A stretch of 64,000 bases of DNA from Alkalimonas cellulosilytica. Its GTDB lineage: Bacteria > Pseudomonadota > Gammaproteobacteria > Enterobacterales > Alteromonadaceae. The notes below the pieces were generated by a model, which made no database searches, was not told the origin of the DNA, and saw nothing but the letters and a program-made list of their open reading frames with translations. The stretch is from positions 116,465 to 180,464 of the forward strand of contig NZ_JAUHLI010000010.1 of the NCBI RefSeq assembly GCF_036325985.1, written 5' to 3'. Made by a program: the position numbers and the translations under genes. Positions 44,774-53,367 of this stretch are shown here, piece by piece. How positions within the stretch are numbered: the first letter of the stretch is position 1; each line of letters begins with the position of its first letter.

Positions 44774-45530
44774 GGCGGACCTCCTTACGGCTACTAGCAG
44801 AACGACCATAGATTCTGGCCTCAGCATCACTGTCAAGCTGCTCTGGCGACCCATCAAAGACGATATGCCCATTATTTAGACCAATGATGCGATGAGCATA
44901 ATCCCGCGCATAATCCAGCTGGTGCAAATTAGCCACTACAGAAATACCCTGCTCATCGCAAATATCCCTAAGCAAACCCATAATTTCGGTACTGGTAATT
45001 GGGTCAAGACTGGCTACTGGCTCATCCGCCAAAATTAATGCAGGTTCCTGAGCTAAAGCGCGAGCAATTCCTACACGCTGCTGCTGCCCACCAGAAAGCT
45101 GATCGGCTCTCATCCAAGCCTTCTCCACCAAGCCAACACGGGCTAGTGATTTATGAGCAAGTTCCAGATCGGAGCGAGGGAAAAGAAAAAGTGAGCTGGT
45201 AAACCAGTTCCGCTTACCAAGCCGGCCCGACAGCACGTTTGTCATGACGTTGAGGCGATCTACCAGATTAAACTGCTGAAACACCATGCCTACTTTCGCA
45301 CGCACAGAACGAAGATTGCGTTTAGTTAACTCTGTACCATCGATGACCACCTGCCCCTCTGACGGTGTTTCCAGGCCATTCAACAGTCGAATCAGGGTGG
45401 ACTTCCCTGCACCACTGGGGCCAAGAATCACCAGGAATTGACCGGGTGGGATGTCCAGATCAACACCTTTTAACGCATGAACATTGTTGCGGTAGTGCTT
45501 GTGAACACCACTAAGCTTGATGCTAGCCAT
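44748..45530 (-). CDS. phnC: Phosphonate ABC transporter ATP-binding protein
   Basis: A 260-residue ATPase with Walker A GPSGAGKST, Q-loop VFQQFNLV, signature LSGGQQQRVGIARALAQ, Walker B LILADEPVASLD and the switch His in VANLHQLDYA. VHKHYRNNVHALKGVDLDI is the PhnC-type opening. It drives phosphonate import with PhnE1/E2 and PhnD. It lies 83 bases after phnD in the same operon. Confidence 0.95.
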   Translation of the reverse strand: MASIKLSGVHKHYRNNVHALKGVDLDIPPGQFLVILGPSGAGKSTLIRLLNGLETPSEGQVVIDGTELTKRNLRSVRAKVGMVFQQFNLVDRLNVMTNVLSGRLGKRNWFTSSLFLFPRSDLELAHKSLARVGLVEKAWMRADQLSGGQQQRVGIARALAQEPALILADEPVASLDPITSTEIMGLLRDICDEQGISVVANLHQLDYARDYAHRIIGLNNGHIVFDGSPEQLDSDAEARIYGRSASSRKEVRHELVLAHA

Positions 45531-45613
45531 AACATTTACCTTATCATTTGGAGTTATTTCACACCGGCATGGGCTATAGCGTGGTCAAGATCTCCTGGCC
45601 ACGCCCAGCTGCC

Positions 45614-46459
45614 TCAAAGCAGTCCCATATCCATCATTTCCTGAATGCCCTTGTATTCACTTAGGTCTGTAGCACGATAGTGGGACATATTGCCCATGTG
45701 GATCGGGCCATCAACACGCTCATGCACTGTGGTAATAATCTCGGTAAGACGCGCTTTAAGCTCTTCGCCAAGAGCAGCTCGAATCATCATGGGCGGCCCC
45801 GGTACCGGATCGGAAGCCAGAATCACCCGAAACTCATCGCGGCTAATCAGCCCGCGAGCAACCATGGCATCAAAGAGAAAATCTCCCACGACTCCAGCAT
45901 CAACGGAGCCATTACGAACGGCCATCACGGAAGCGTCATGGGTACCTGCAAACTGTAAGCGGCCGAAAAAGTCTTCCGGCATTTGACCGGTATGCTTGAG
46001 TACCTCATAAGTCGGCACCACGCCACCCGACGTAGACGCTGGATCAACAAAAGCGATATTTTTGCCCCGGAGATCTTCGAGCGTTTGCGCAGGACTATCC
46101 GCTCGCACAATAAAGTGCGAATAGTATTCGGCCGAGCCGGTTTCGCGGGAGACACCAACAGCAAAAGGAACTGCGCCGGCTTCGCGGTGCGCCAATAAGC
46201 CGGACGTGGCACCAAACCAGGCGAAATCTACGCGACCACGACGCATGGCTTCGATAATCCCTGCGTAGTCTGTAGCGAAAAAGACCCGAACTCGCTTTCC
46301 AAGCTGCTCTTCTAAATCCTTTCTTAATGGCTCAAAACGTGCAGCTGCTTCTTCGTTGTTTTCGGCAGGAATCACACCAAACGTGTATTGCGCCTGCACA
46401 CTGGCAATCATCAAGATACTTACCGCTAACACCAATAGCCGCGTGATTGTTCCTAGCAT
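45614..46459 (-). CDS. phnD: Phosphonate-binding periplasmic protein
   Basis: A 281-residue solute-binding protein with a signal peptide ending SVQA (residue 23). Family blocks: FGVIPAENNEEAAARFEPL, ATDYAGIIEAMRRGRVDFAWFGATSGLLA, FVDPASTSGGVVPTYEVLK and GTHDASVMAVRNGSVDAG. The Ser-Thr-Ser of the third block binds the phosphonate group in relatives. First gene of the minus-strand arm; its promoter lies in the 248-bp divergent region shared with phnF. Confidence 0.95.
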   Translation of the reverse strand: MLGTITRLLVLAVSILMIASVQAQYTFGVIPAENNEEAAARFEPLRKDLEEQLGKRVRVFFATDYAGIIEAMRRGRVDFAWFGATSGLLAHREAGAVPFAVGVSRETGSAEYYSHFIVRADSPAQTLEDLRGKNIAFVDPASTSGGVVPTYEVLKHTGQMPEDFFGRLQFAGTHDASVMAVRNGSVDAGVVGDFLFDAMVARGLISRDEFRVILASDPVPGPPMMIRAALGEELKARLTEIITTVHERVDGPIHMGNMSHYRATDLSEYKGIQEMMDMGLL

Positions 46460-46515
46460 GTTGCATACCCCTAACTGTGTTAATTAAATTGAATGCGGTT
46501 ATTTTTTGCGCCGTT

Positions 46516-46531
46516 GTATAGATATCTCTAC
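46516..46531. promoter_or_regulatory. Candidate PhnF operator on the phnD side
   Basis: GTATAGATATCTCTAC contains TAGATATCT, close to the TAGATATCTA site at 46683. It lies about 60 bases upstream of phnD. Confidence 0.45.
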
Positions 46532-46553
46532 TACCCGGCGCAAGTGAAAGCCT

Positions 46554-46571
46554 AGTGCTGGCATGTGACAG
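46554..46571 (-). promoter_or_regulatory. Weak Pho box on the phnD strand
   Basis: On the minus strand CTGTCAC, four bases, then CAGCACT. The first half-site fits the PhoB repeat CTGTCAT well, the second poorly. About 95 bases upstream of phnD. Confidence 0.4.
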
Positions 46572-46651
46572 TTTGATTTCATTTTTTTGAATCTTTTGCA
46601 GTGATCACTTTTTCCTAAAATCGATGGAAATATCATCTTCATGACATCTTT

Positions 46652-46669
46652 CTGTCATAAAGCTGTGCA
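46652..46669 (+). promoter_or_regulatory. Pho box upstream of phnF
   Basis: CTGTCATAAAGCTGTGCA consists of two 7-bp PhoB repeats (CTGTCAT and CTGTGCA) with a 4-bp spacer, close to the consensus CTGTCATAAAACTGTCAT. It ends 38 bases before the phnF start, near the expected -35 position. A second CATGACATC fragment lies just upstream. Confidence 0.75.
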
Positions 46670-46682
46670 ACCATTTTCAGCA

Positions 46683-46692
46683 TAGATATCTA
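46683..46692. promoter_or_regulatory. Candidate PhnF operator before phnF
   Basis: TAGATATCTA is a perfect 10-bp palindrome ending 15 bases before the phnF start; with the next bases it reads ATATCTAGAC, sharing TATCTAGA with the site at 47490. Autoregulation is inferred. Confidence 0.45.
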
Positions 46693-46707
46693 GACGAGTT
46701 ATTAGCT

Positions 46708-47436
46708 ATGAGCCTCTATGCACTATCCAGCGAGCGGAAAGAGCCGCTATACATTCAAATTTCAGACTGCTTAGAAGCAGAGATCAGCAAAAGTTTTAAA
46801 TCCGGTGATTGCTTATCATCCGAGGGTGAGCTGGCAGCTCGCTTTGGCGTCAATCGCCATACGTTGCGCCGGGCTATCGATGAACTGGTCAATAAAGGAC
46901 TGGTCGAACGCCGCCATGGCAGGGGAGTCTTTGTGCTGGAGTCTCATCTTGACTACCGCCTGAATTCAGGAACACGCTTCACAGAAACGCTGTCCGCGAA
47001 AGGCTATAGCACCTCAAGCCGCATAATTCGTATGCAACGCATAATGCCATCAGCACGCATTGCTGAACGGCTTCAAATAGAACCACAAGCCCCGGTACTC
47101 TGGGTTGAAACCCTGCGTACCGTCGAGTCTAAGCCGCTGTGTGTTATTTCACACTTTCTGCCTGCCGAACGATTTCCAGAGATAGCGACCGACTATAGCG
47201 AAGGTTCGTTGCACCAATTTTTAACCAGCACCTATGGCTGCAAATTGCGCCGAACAGAGAGTTTGATTACGGCCCTATTGCCGCAGGGTGACGATGCAAG
47301 ATTACTCGAAATCGCGGCAGGAAAACCTGTTTTACGGGTTAAAAGCGTCAACATCGATGAGCGTGATAATCGTCCGGTGGAATACGCCATCAGTCGAATG
47401 CGTGGCGATGCCGTCGAATTAAGTGTTGTTTTATAA
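46708..47436 (+). CDS. phnF: GntR/HutC-family regulator PhnF
   Basis: A 242-residue repressor: winged helix (about 10-78, with LSSEGELAARFGVNRHTLRRAIDELVNKGLVERRHGRGVFV) and a UTRA ligand-binding domain (about 95-238, with FTETLSAKGYSTSS and VLWVETLRTVESKPLCVISHF). Its place at the head of the phnG-P arm fits PhnF, thought to bind a phosphonate-related ligand. Palindromes sharing TATCTAGA lie before it and before phnG, so it probably controls both promoters. Confidence 0.93.
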   Translation: MSLYALSSERKEPLYIQISDCLEAEISKSFKSGDCLSSEGELAARFGVNRHTLRRAIDELVNKGLVERRHGRGVFVLESHLDYRLNSGTRFTETLSAKGYSTSSRIIRMQRIMPSARIAERLQIEPQAPVLWVETLRTVESKPLCVISHFLPAERFPEIATDYSEGSLHQFLTSTYGCKLRRTESLITALLPQGDDARLLEIAAGKPVLRVKSVNIDERDNRPVEYAISRMRGDAVELSVVL

Positions 47437-47489
47437 ATGCATATAGCAGCAGCTCTTTCATTACGGAGCTGCGCTCATTTTTAAACAGA

Positions 47490-47503
47490 GTTATCTAGAT
47501 AAC
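47490..47503. promoter_or_regulatory. Candidate PhnF operator before phnG
   Basis: GTTATCTAGATAAC is a perfect 14-bp palindrome in the 93-bp gap between phnF and phnG, 26 bases before the phnG start. It suggests a second regulated promoter for the C-P lyase genes. GntR/HutC regulators bind such short AT-rich palindromes. Confidence 0.6.
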
Positions 47504-47529
47504 CGGATAACAAGGGCAATAAAAAGACT

Positions 47530-48021
47530 ATGACCACTCAAGCAGATAACTACCAACCATCACACCCTCGCCATCAGTGGTGTCGATTAATGCAAGCATT
47601 ACCCTCAAATGAGGTAATCACCGTCGCAAATCAGTGTGGCGCGGCCTATCAGGTAGAGGATTTGCAGCTACCTGAATCGGGACTGGCCTTACTAAAAACC
47701 CGCGATAGTGCCATGGGGGATGATTATTTCTTAGGTGAGATCCCCGTTGCACGGGCTCATGTGCGATTAATACACCAAGGTCATGTAGTGGCTGAAGGCG
47801 CCGCCCAATTATTAAATGACCAGACAAATCTGGCCAGATCAATGGCTATCTTAGATGCCATTCTTTCACAGCAACTACCTGGCTATCAGGCAGCGGCCAA
47901 GCTACTCGATGCCGGAGCCGTCATTTTAAAGGGTGAGTCTGAAAAACGCCGCGCCATGCTTAGCAGCACACTGGTCGACTTCAGCTTACTCGGCAATGAG
48001 GAGGATGAGCATCATGCTTAA
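47530..48021 (+). CDS. phnG: C-P lyase core subunit PhnG
   Basis: A 163-residue subunit of the PhnGHIJ core complex, which with PhnI helps to load alkylphosphonate on ATP. Family pattern: RHQWCRLMQALP, LPESGLALLKTRDSAMGDDYFLGEIPVARAHVRL and QLLNDQTNLARSMAILDAI. phnH begins within its last codons (8-base overlap), so translation is coupled. Confidence 0.93.
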   Translation: MTTQADNYQPSHPRHQWCRLMQALPSNEVITVANQCGAAYQVEDLQLPESGLALLKTRDSAMGDDYFLGEIPVARAHVRLIHQGHVVAEGAAQLLNDQTNLARSMAILDAILSQQLPGYQAAAKLLDAGAVILKGESEKRRAMLSSTLVDFSLLGNEEDEHHA

Positions 48022-48592
48022 CACCGCCATCAGTTCGTTAGATGAACATGAAAAAGCGTTGCAAATTTGGCAGCCATCGATGCAGCAACAGCTGTTTAAA
48101 GGCTTGATGCAAAGCTTCAGTTATCCAGGAAAAATAATCACGATTGCACAACAACCGGCGTTGATGGCTGTAGTGGCTACCTTAGTCGATCAGGGCATCA
48201 CGTTCTCTGATCCAGCACATCAACTTGACGCCTTGTTTACTCAGAGAATCGGCTGCCGCCTCTGCCCTCCAAGCGAGGCGGCTTTTTTGCTGTGCAAAGG
48301 GCTAACTTCCCCTGACTTTATACCCAATTTGGGCAGTCTGGAGTGTCCGGAGGCCGGCGCAACCATCATTGTCAGCGTTGATTCCCTGAGCAAAGGAACA
48401 CCTTATCGGTTAAGAGGCCCGGGTATCCAAGATACCCTCACCCTTCAGGTGAGTGGCCTGGATACCGCCTGGATAAAGGCCCACCAAAAATGGCGTACTC
48501 ACTATCCGATGGGCGCTGATTTGATATTGGTTACTGAGGATAGCTGGGTTGCGTTACCACGCACACTCATCATCATGGAGGAAACACGCTAA
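48014..48592 (+). CDS. phnH: C-P lyase core subunit PhnH
   Basis: A 192-residue core subunit (E. coli 194). MQSFSYPGKI, ALMAVVATLVDQGITFSD, LDALFTQRIGCRL and RGPGIQDTLTLQVSGLD follow PhnH. AGGAGG at 47999-48004 lies nine bases before ATG 48014, which excludes the longer in-frame starts. Its TAA shares bases with the phnI ATG. Confidence 0.93.
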   Translation: MLNTAISSLDEHEKALQIWQPSMQQQLFKGLMQSFSYPGKIITIAQQPALMAVVATLVDQGITFSDPAHQLDALFTQRIGCRLCPPSEAAFLLCKGLTSPDFIPNLGSLECPEAGATIIVSVDSLSKGTPYRLRGPGIQDTLTLQVSGLDTAWIKAHQKWRTHYPMGADLILVTEDSWVALPRTLIIMEETR

Positions 48593-49728
48593 TGGGTTAT
48601 GTTGCGATTAAAGGGGGCGCTGAGGCCATTGCTGGTGCCGAGCAGGTGCTGGAAACCTTGCGAGCAGCAGAAGGTGACCAAGGAGCCCCCCTGGAGCTGA
48701 AGGCGATTGAGCATCAATTACGGCTATTAACATCCAGAGTGATTTCTGAAGGTGGCTTATACCATCCCGCATTAGCAGCCTTGGCCATTAAGCAGTCGCA
48801 TGGCGATACACTCGAGGCTGCTTTTACCTTGCGCGCTTACCGCTCGACTAAACCACGCTTGCTGGAAACACCGGTGCAGGACACCAGTAAAATGCGCGTC
48901 ATTCGAAGGATTTCCAGTGCATTTAAAGACATCCCGGGTGGCCAGATGTTGGGGCCAACGTTCGATTATGCACTCAGGCTTATGCGGCTCGACCTGGCGA
49001 AAGAGCAACCGGAAACGTTTCAGGAAATAGCCAGTACTTTTTTAAGAAACGCACCAGAGCCGATCGTGGCAGACAGTTTTCCTAAGGTGGTCAACTCGCT
49101 TCGTGCAGAGGGCTTGCTCCCTCCTGTGGCCACCAGTGATCGCCTGCCTTTTGATATTACCCGGGAGCCATTGGTGTTTCCTGTACCTCGCTCTGCAGCG
49201 TTAGCAACGATGTCACGGGCTGAAACCGGCTCTTTACTGGCCATTGCCTACTCCAACATGCGAGGCTACGGCGATGTGCACCCAACAATAGCAGAGCTAA
49301 GAGTGGGCTATGTACCGGTTGAGCTCCCCCATCCTGTGACCGGTGAACTGACCGAGATTGGTGAAGTGCTGATGACAGAGTGTGAAGTGGTAGCCATGTA
49401 TGAGGCCACTGATGCCGGGCAAAAGCCCACCTTTACTCTTGGTTATGGTGCTTGCTTTGGTCATAACGAGGTGAAAGCCATCTCGATGGCAATTTTAGAT
49501 AGAGCCTTGCAAAAAGGCATGGCAGATGGTGCTTCTAACCCATCGGAAGATCCCGAGTTTGTTCTGTTGCATGTGGATGGCGCAGATGCAATGGGCTTTG
49601 CCTCCCATTACAAGATGCCGCACTACGTGACCTTTCAGTCCGATATGGACAGGCTTCGAACAACACAAAAAAAACATGACACGTCACCCCAACCACAAGC
49701 AACCGCGCAAGAGAGCAAAACGTCATGA
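48592..49728 (+). CDS. phnI: C-P lyase core subunit PhnI
   Basis: A 378-residue subunit, the nucleosidase component that exchanges adenine for phosphonate on ATP-ribose. Clear PhnI blocks: MGYVAIKGGAEAIAGAEQVL, MRVIRRISSAFKDIPGGQMLGPTFDYALRLMRLDLA, GYGDVHPTIAELRVGYVPVELPHP-type stretch and TLGYGACFGHNEVKAISMAILDRAL. The C-terminus after about residue 355 is Gln/Thr-rich and not conserved. Overlaps phnJ by four bases (ATGA). Confidence 0.95.
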   Translation: MGYVAIKGGAEAIAGAEQVLETLRAAEGDQGAPLELKAIEHQLRLLTSRVISEGGLYHPALAALAIKQSHGDTLEAAFTLRAYRSTKPRLLETPVQDTSKMRVIRRISSAFKDIPGGQMLGPTFDYALRLMRLDLAKEQPETFQEIASTFLRNAPEPIVADSFPKVVNSLRAEGLLPPVATSDRLPFDITREPLVFPVPRSAALATMSRAETGSLLAIAYSNMRGYGDVHPTIAELRVGYVPVELPHPVTGELTEIGEVLMTECEVVAMYEATDAGQKPTFTLGYGACFGHNEVKAISMAILDRALQKGMADGASNPSEDPEFVLLHVDGADAMGFASHYKMPHYVTFQSDMDRLRTTQKKHDTSPQPQATAQESKTS

Positions 49729-50627
49729 ACCATGCTTACCAATTACCCCTTGATGACGCCCGTTACAACTTTGGCTTTATGGATGAGTACGCCAAGCGGG
49801 AAATACGACGCGCCATTTTAAAAGCGATTTGCATACCGGGCTATCAAACACCCTACGCTTCACGGGAAATGCCCATGGGTCGCGGCTTTGGCACTGGCGG
49901 CCTTCAGCTTACCTTGAGCCTGATAGGCAGTGATGACACGCTCAAGGTGATTGATCAAGGGTCAGATGACTCGGTAAACGCCGTAAACCTGAGACAGTTT
50001 GTTGCCAATACGTGCCCAGGCGTTGAAACCACCAGTGCAACCGAACAGGCTTCCATTATTCAATCCCGCCACCGCATTCCGGAGCTACCGCTTACTGAAA
50101 CCCAGACGTTGGTACTGCAGGTTCCCTACCCGGATGCATTGGTGGTGGTTGAGTCTTCAGAAGCCCGGCGCAAAACCATGCATGGCGAAGGGGACTATTC
50201 GCGTTTGCTCACGAAATTGTATGAAGACATGGTTAAATTTAAGGAAATTACCATATCTCATCGTTATCCAACGCGAATCAATGGCCATTATGTCATCGAT
50301 CCCAGCCCAGTTCCGCGTTATGACGTGCCCAAGCTTCATCAATCTGCAGCATTGACCTTATTTGGGGCAGGGCGTGAAAAGAAGATTTATGCCGTGCCAC
50401 CCTACACCAATGCAGAGCCTTTGGTATTTGACGATGTGCCATTTCGAATTGAGGACTTTCGCGATGCCCACGGTAAGCGCATAGCCTGTTCCCGTTGTGG
50501 CAGTCAGGATTCATTTTTGGATGAGCTCCCTATGGCAGATGGCAGCAAGCAATGGCAGTGCTCTGACTCGGATTACTGCAATCAGCAGTTGATGAAAGCC
50601 AGTATGACCAGAGGACTTAACGCATGA
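49725..50627 (+). CDS. phnJ: Alpha-D-ribose 1-methylphosphonate 5-phosphate C-P lyase
   Basis: A 300-residue radical-SAM-type enzyme that cleaves the C-P bond. The Fe-S Cys set is at the C-terminus, Cys255, Cys258, Cys279 and Cys285, with spacing very near that of E. coli PhnJ (241, 244, 266, 272). The radical Gly region ICIPGYQTPYASREMPMGRGFGTGG is intact, as are VVVESSEARRKTMHGEGDYSRL and DVPFRIEDFRD. Overlaps phnI and phnK by four bases each. Confidence 0.97.
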   Translation: MNHAYQLPLDDARYNFGFMDEYAKREIRRAILKAICIPGYQTPYASREMPMGRGFGTGGLQLTLSLIGSDDTLKVIDQGSDDSVNAVNLRQFVANTCPGVETTSATEQASIIQSRHRIPELPLTETQTLVLQVPYPDALVVVESSEARRKTMHGEGDYSRLLTKLYEDMVKFKEITISHRYPTRINGHYVIDPSPVPRYDVPKLHQSAALTLFGAGREKKIYAVPPYTNAEPLVFDDVPFRIEDFRDAHGKRIACSRCGSQDSFLDELPMADGSKQWQCSDSDYCNQQLMKASMTRGLNA

Positions 50628-51454
50628 AAAAAATTCTTGAAGTGCGAAACCTCTCAAAAACCCATGGCCATGGCTGCCCCAAGTGTGTTTCGTCAACTGG
50701 CCCTGACTTTGATACCAATGTATGCCCACACTGCGGCAGTATTGTTGCTGCGCATGATGTCAGTTTTGACCTGCATGAAGGGGAGATTCTGGGCATCATG
50801 GGTGAGTCGGGCAGTGGCAAATCCACCGTGGTTAAAACATTATTCTTTGATGACAAACCCAGCAGTGGCAAAGCCAGTTTTCATCAGCAAACTCAAACCC
50901 ATGACCTGTTCTCGCTTAACCCAGCTGAACAGCGCTGGCTACGTAACCATTGCTTTGGCATGGTCTATCAAAATCCAAATCTAGGCTTGAACTTCAATGT
51001 ATCTGCAGGTGGCAATATCGCAGAGCGTTTATTGATGAACGATCTCAGCCACTATGGCGAAATACGGCAGCGTGCTCGCGAACTGTTGGCTCGCACAGAA
51101 GTACTCAGCAATCGGATGGACGAATCTCCAAAACAATTCTCCGGAGGCATGCAACAGCGCGTTCAAATTGCTAAAGCGTTGGCGACACGACCACCGTTGT
51201 TATTTTTAGATGAGGTGACTACTGGCCTGGATCTTTCCGTGCAGGCTCGAATTTTGGATTTGATTTTAGAAATCCAGCAAGAGTTAAAAACAGCCATGAT
51301 TGTGGTCACGCATGATTTGGGAGTGATACGGCTGCTAGCGGGAAGAACCATTGTGATGAAGTATGGCCGAGTCATTGAAGCTGGGTTAACCGACCAAGTT
51401 CTGGAAGACCCTCAGCATGCTTATACCCAGCGCCTTGTCGCTTCAGCTTTGTGA
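50624..51454 (+). CDS. phnK: C-P lyase ATP-binding subunit PhnK with Cys4 insert
   Basis: A 276-residue ABC-type ATPase that binds the PhnGHIJ core. Walker A GESGSGKST, signature FSGGMQQRVQIAKALA, Walker B LLFLDEVTTGLD. Between the first strand and Walker A it carries a likely zinc knuckle (Cys18, Cys21, Cys34, Cys37: CPKC...CPHC) that E. coli PhnK lacks. Similar inserts occur in other PhnK proteins as far as I recall. Overlaps phnJ by four bases. Confidence 0.94.
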   Translation: MKKILEVRNLSKTHGHGCPKCVSSTGPDFDTNVCPHCGSIVAAHDVSFDLHEGEILGIMGESGSGKSTVVKTLFFDDKPSSGKASFHQQTQTHDLFSLNPAEQRWLRNHCFGMVYQNPNLGLNFNVSAGGNIAERLLMNDLSHYGEIRQRARELLARTEVLSNRMDESPKQFSGGMQQRVQIAKALATRPPLLFLDEVTTGLDLSVQARILDLILEIQQELKTAMIVVTHDLGVIRLLAGRTIVMKYGRVIEAGLTDQVLEDPQHAYTQRLVASAL

Positions 51455-51461
51455 GGAAACC

Positions 51462-52184
51462 ATGGAACCAAGACTTAAAATTGAAAACCTGAGCAAACAT
51501 TTCCTTCTGCATGAGCAAGGGCAACAGATCCCTTCTTGCGCCAAGGTGAACCTTTCGGTTTTCCCAGGCCAACTCACTGCATTGGTTGGCCCTACAGGTG
51601 CTGGTAAATCATCGGTATTAAAGTGCGTTTATCGCTCCTATCTACCAAGCGGTGGTCGAATTTTTTACCATGAAAGCAATGGTCAAATAACTGATCTTGT
51701 TTCAGCAAGCGACCATAGCATGCTAGCGCTTAGGCAAAGTGAAATAGGCTTTGTTACTCAATTTTTGCACTGCCTGCCACGTAAAAGTGCGCTGGATATT
51801 ACCTGTGAGCCCTTAGTTTCCAAAGGCATCAGCATGAACAAAGCCCACGAAGAGGCAAAGCGCTTGCTGAGTATCATGAAGGTACCTGAGCGCTTGTGGG
51901 GTGTGCCACCAGCCACCTTCTCCGGTGGCGAAAAACAACGAATTAATCTTGCTCGTGGTCTGATCGCAAGACCCCGCTTGTTGTTACTTGATGAACCAAC
52001 GGCCAGTCTGGACCCCGCGACAACAGACAATGTCGTCGAACTACTGCAAGAAATCAAACAGGAGGGTGTCGCTATGCTTGCCATATTCCACCAACCAGAA
52101 CTGGTACAGCGGCTGGCAGAACACCGCTATGAACTCACCCCACCTCAAGCCATGAAAACCAATTTGGAGACTCTCGTATCATGA
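51462..52184 (+). CDS. phnL: C-P lyase ATP-binding subunit PhnL
   Basis: A 240-residue ABC-type ATPase: GPTGAGKSS, LRQSEIGFVTQFLHCLPRKSALDI, FSGGEKQRINLARGLIARPRLLLLDEPTASLD. IENLSKHFLLHEQGQQIP is the PhnL opening. GAGGAAA precedes ATG 51462; an upstream in-frame start inside phnK is rejected. PhnL docks on PhnK in the E. coli complex. Overlaps phnM by four bases. Confidence 0.94.
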   Translation: MEPRLKIENLSKHFLLHEQGQQIPSCAKVNLSVFPGQLTALVGPTGAGKSSVLKCVYRSYLPSGGRIFYHESNGQITDLVSASDHSMLALRQSEIGFVTQFLHCLPRKSALDITCEPLVSKGISMNKAHEEAKRLLSIMKVPERLWGVPPATFSGGEKQRINLARGLIARPRLLLLDEPTASLDPATTDNVVELLQEIKQEGVAMLAIFHQPELVQRLAEHRYELTPPQAMKTNLETLVS

Positions 52185-53350
52185 AAGCACAACTTCTTAT
52201 CAATGCTCGTGTCGTTTTTGCGGATAGTGTTCGTGATGATGTGGGTATTCTCATTGAAAACGGCCTGATTACAAAAGTTATAGAACAAGGCTCTGCAGCA
52301 ACAGAGCACGCTGAGGTTTTTGATCTCCAAGGGCAATTGCTTATGCCCGGACTTATTGATCTGCACTGCGATGCGCTTGAAAAAGAGGTGGAACCTAGGC
52401 CAGGCGTACAATTCCCTTTAATGTTCGCTTGTGCGCAAGTCGATCGCAGGAATGCAGCCGCTGGTATCACGACTGTTTATCACGCCTTATCCTTTGCCAA
52501 CCATGAATTAGGTGTGCGCAACAATGCCACGGCAGCCAAAGTTGCCGCCACGGTCCAGCAATGGAATGAACATGCTTTGGTCGATAACCGGGTACATGTT
52601 CGCTACGAAGTTACGGATGAAACCGCACCGCCACTGTTGAAAGAGCTCTTGGTAGACGGGAAAGCAAATATGATTTCGTTTATGGATCATACGCCTGGCC
52701 AAGGCCAGTTTAAAGATGTTGCTGCTTACCGCGCCTTTCATACCCGAACCTACCATAAAACTGACCAAGAGCTTGATGCCATGCTGGCAGAAAAACAGCA
52801 AAAAGCGGCAGGCGCCTTTGAGCGCATTCAAAACCTTGCCGCCATTGCCCGAGATTATGGGGTAGCTATTGCCAGCCATGATGACGATAGCCCAGAGCGG
52901 ATAACCACGGTAAAAGCGATTGGAACCACAATTTCTGAATTCCCGATTAATAAAGAAACCGCACAGGCAGCAAGAGCAGAGGGACTCTATACCATTTTTG
53001 GAGCGCCTAATGTGTTACGGGGGCAATCACAATCCGGATCCATGCGCGCCATCGAAGCGATTACCGCTGGCGTTGCCGATTGCCTTTGCGGTGATTATTC
53101 CCCAGCCTCAATGCTGCCAGCAGCCTTAAGAGCGGCTGAGCTTGGCAACATTTCCCTGCCAGAAGCTGTTCGATTAGTCACATTAAATCCAGCATTAGCG
53201 GCAGGTTTATCCGACCGGGGAGAAATAAGACCAGGCCTGAGGGCTGACTTAATATCCGTTCGTGAAATCACTGACATGCCACAAGCAACACAGGTGTGGG
53301 TGGCAGGGCGGCCGGTGTTCAATACCCCCTATCCTTCCTTTATCCCGTAA
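52181..53350 (+). CDS. phnM: Ribose 1-methylphosphonate 5-triphosphate diphosphatase
   Basis: A 389-residue amidohydrolase-superfamily enzyme that removes pyrophosphate from the C-P lyase pathway intermediate. Metal ligands are in LIDLHCDALEKEVEPRPG, the conserved SHDDDSPERI and DYSPASMLPAAL. Start overlaps the phnL stop (ATGA). Stop overlaps a possible early phnN start. Confidence 0.95.
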   Translation: MKAQLLINARVVFADSVRDDVGILIENGLITKVIEQGSAATEHAEVFDLQGQLLMPGLIDLHCDALEKEVEPRPGVQFPLMFACAQVDRRNAAAGITTVYHALSFANHELGVRNNATAAKVAATVQQWNEHALVDNRVHVRYEVTDETAPPLLKELLVDGKANMISFMDHTPGQGQFKDVAAYRAFHTRTYHKTDQELDAMLAEKQQKAAGAFERIQNLAAIARDYGVAIASHDDDSPERITTVKAIGTTISEFPINKETAQAARAEGLYTIFGAPNVLRGQSQSGSMRAIEAITAGVADCLCGDYSPASMLPAALRAAELGNISLPEAVRLVTLNPALAAGLSDRGEIRPGLRADLISVREITDMPQATQVWVAGRPVFNTPYPSFIP

Positions 53351-53367
53351 TGAGTGAGGCAACTGCT

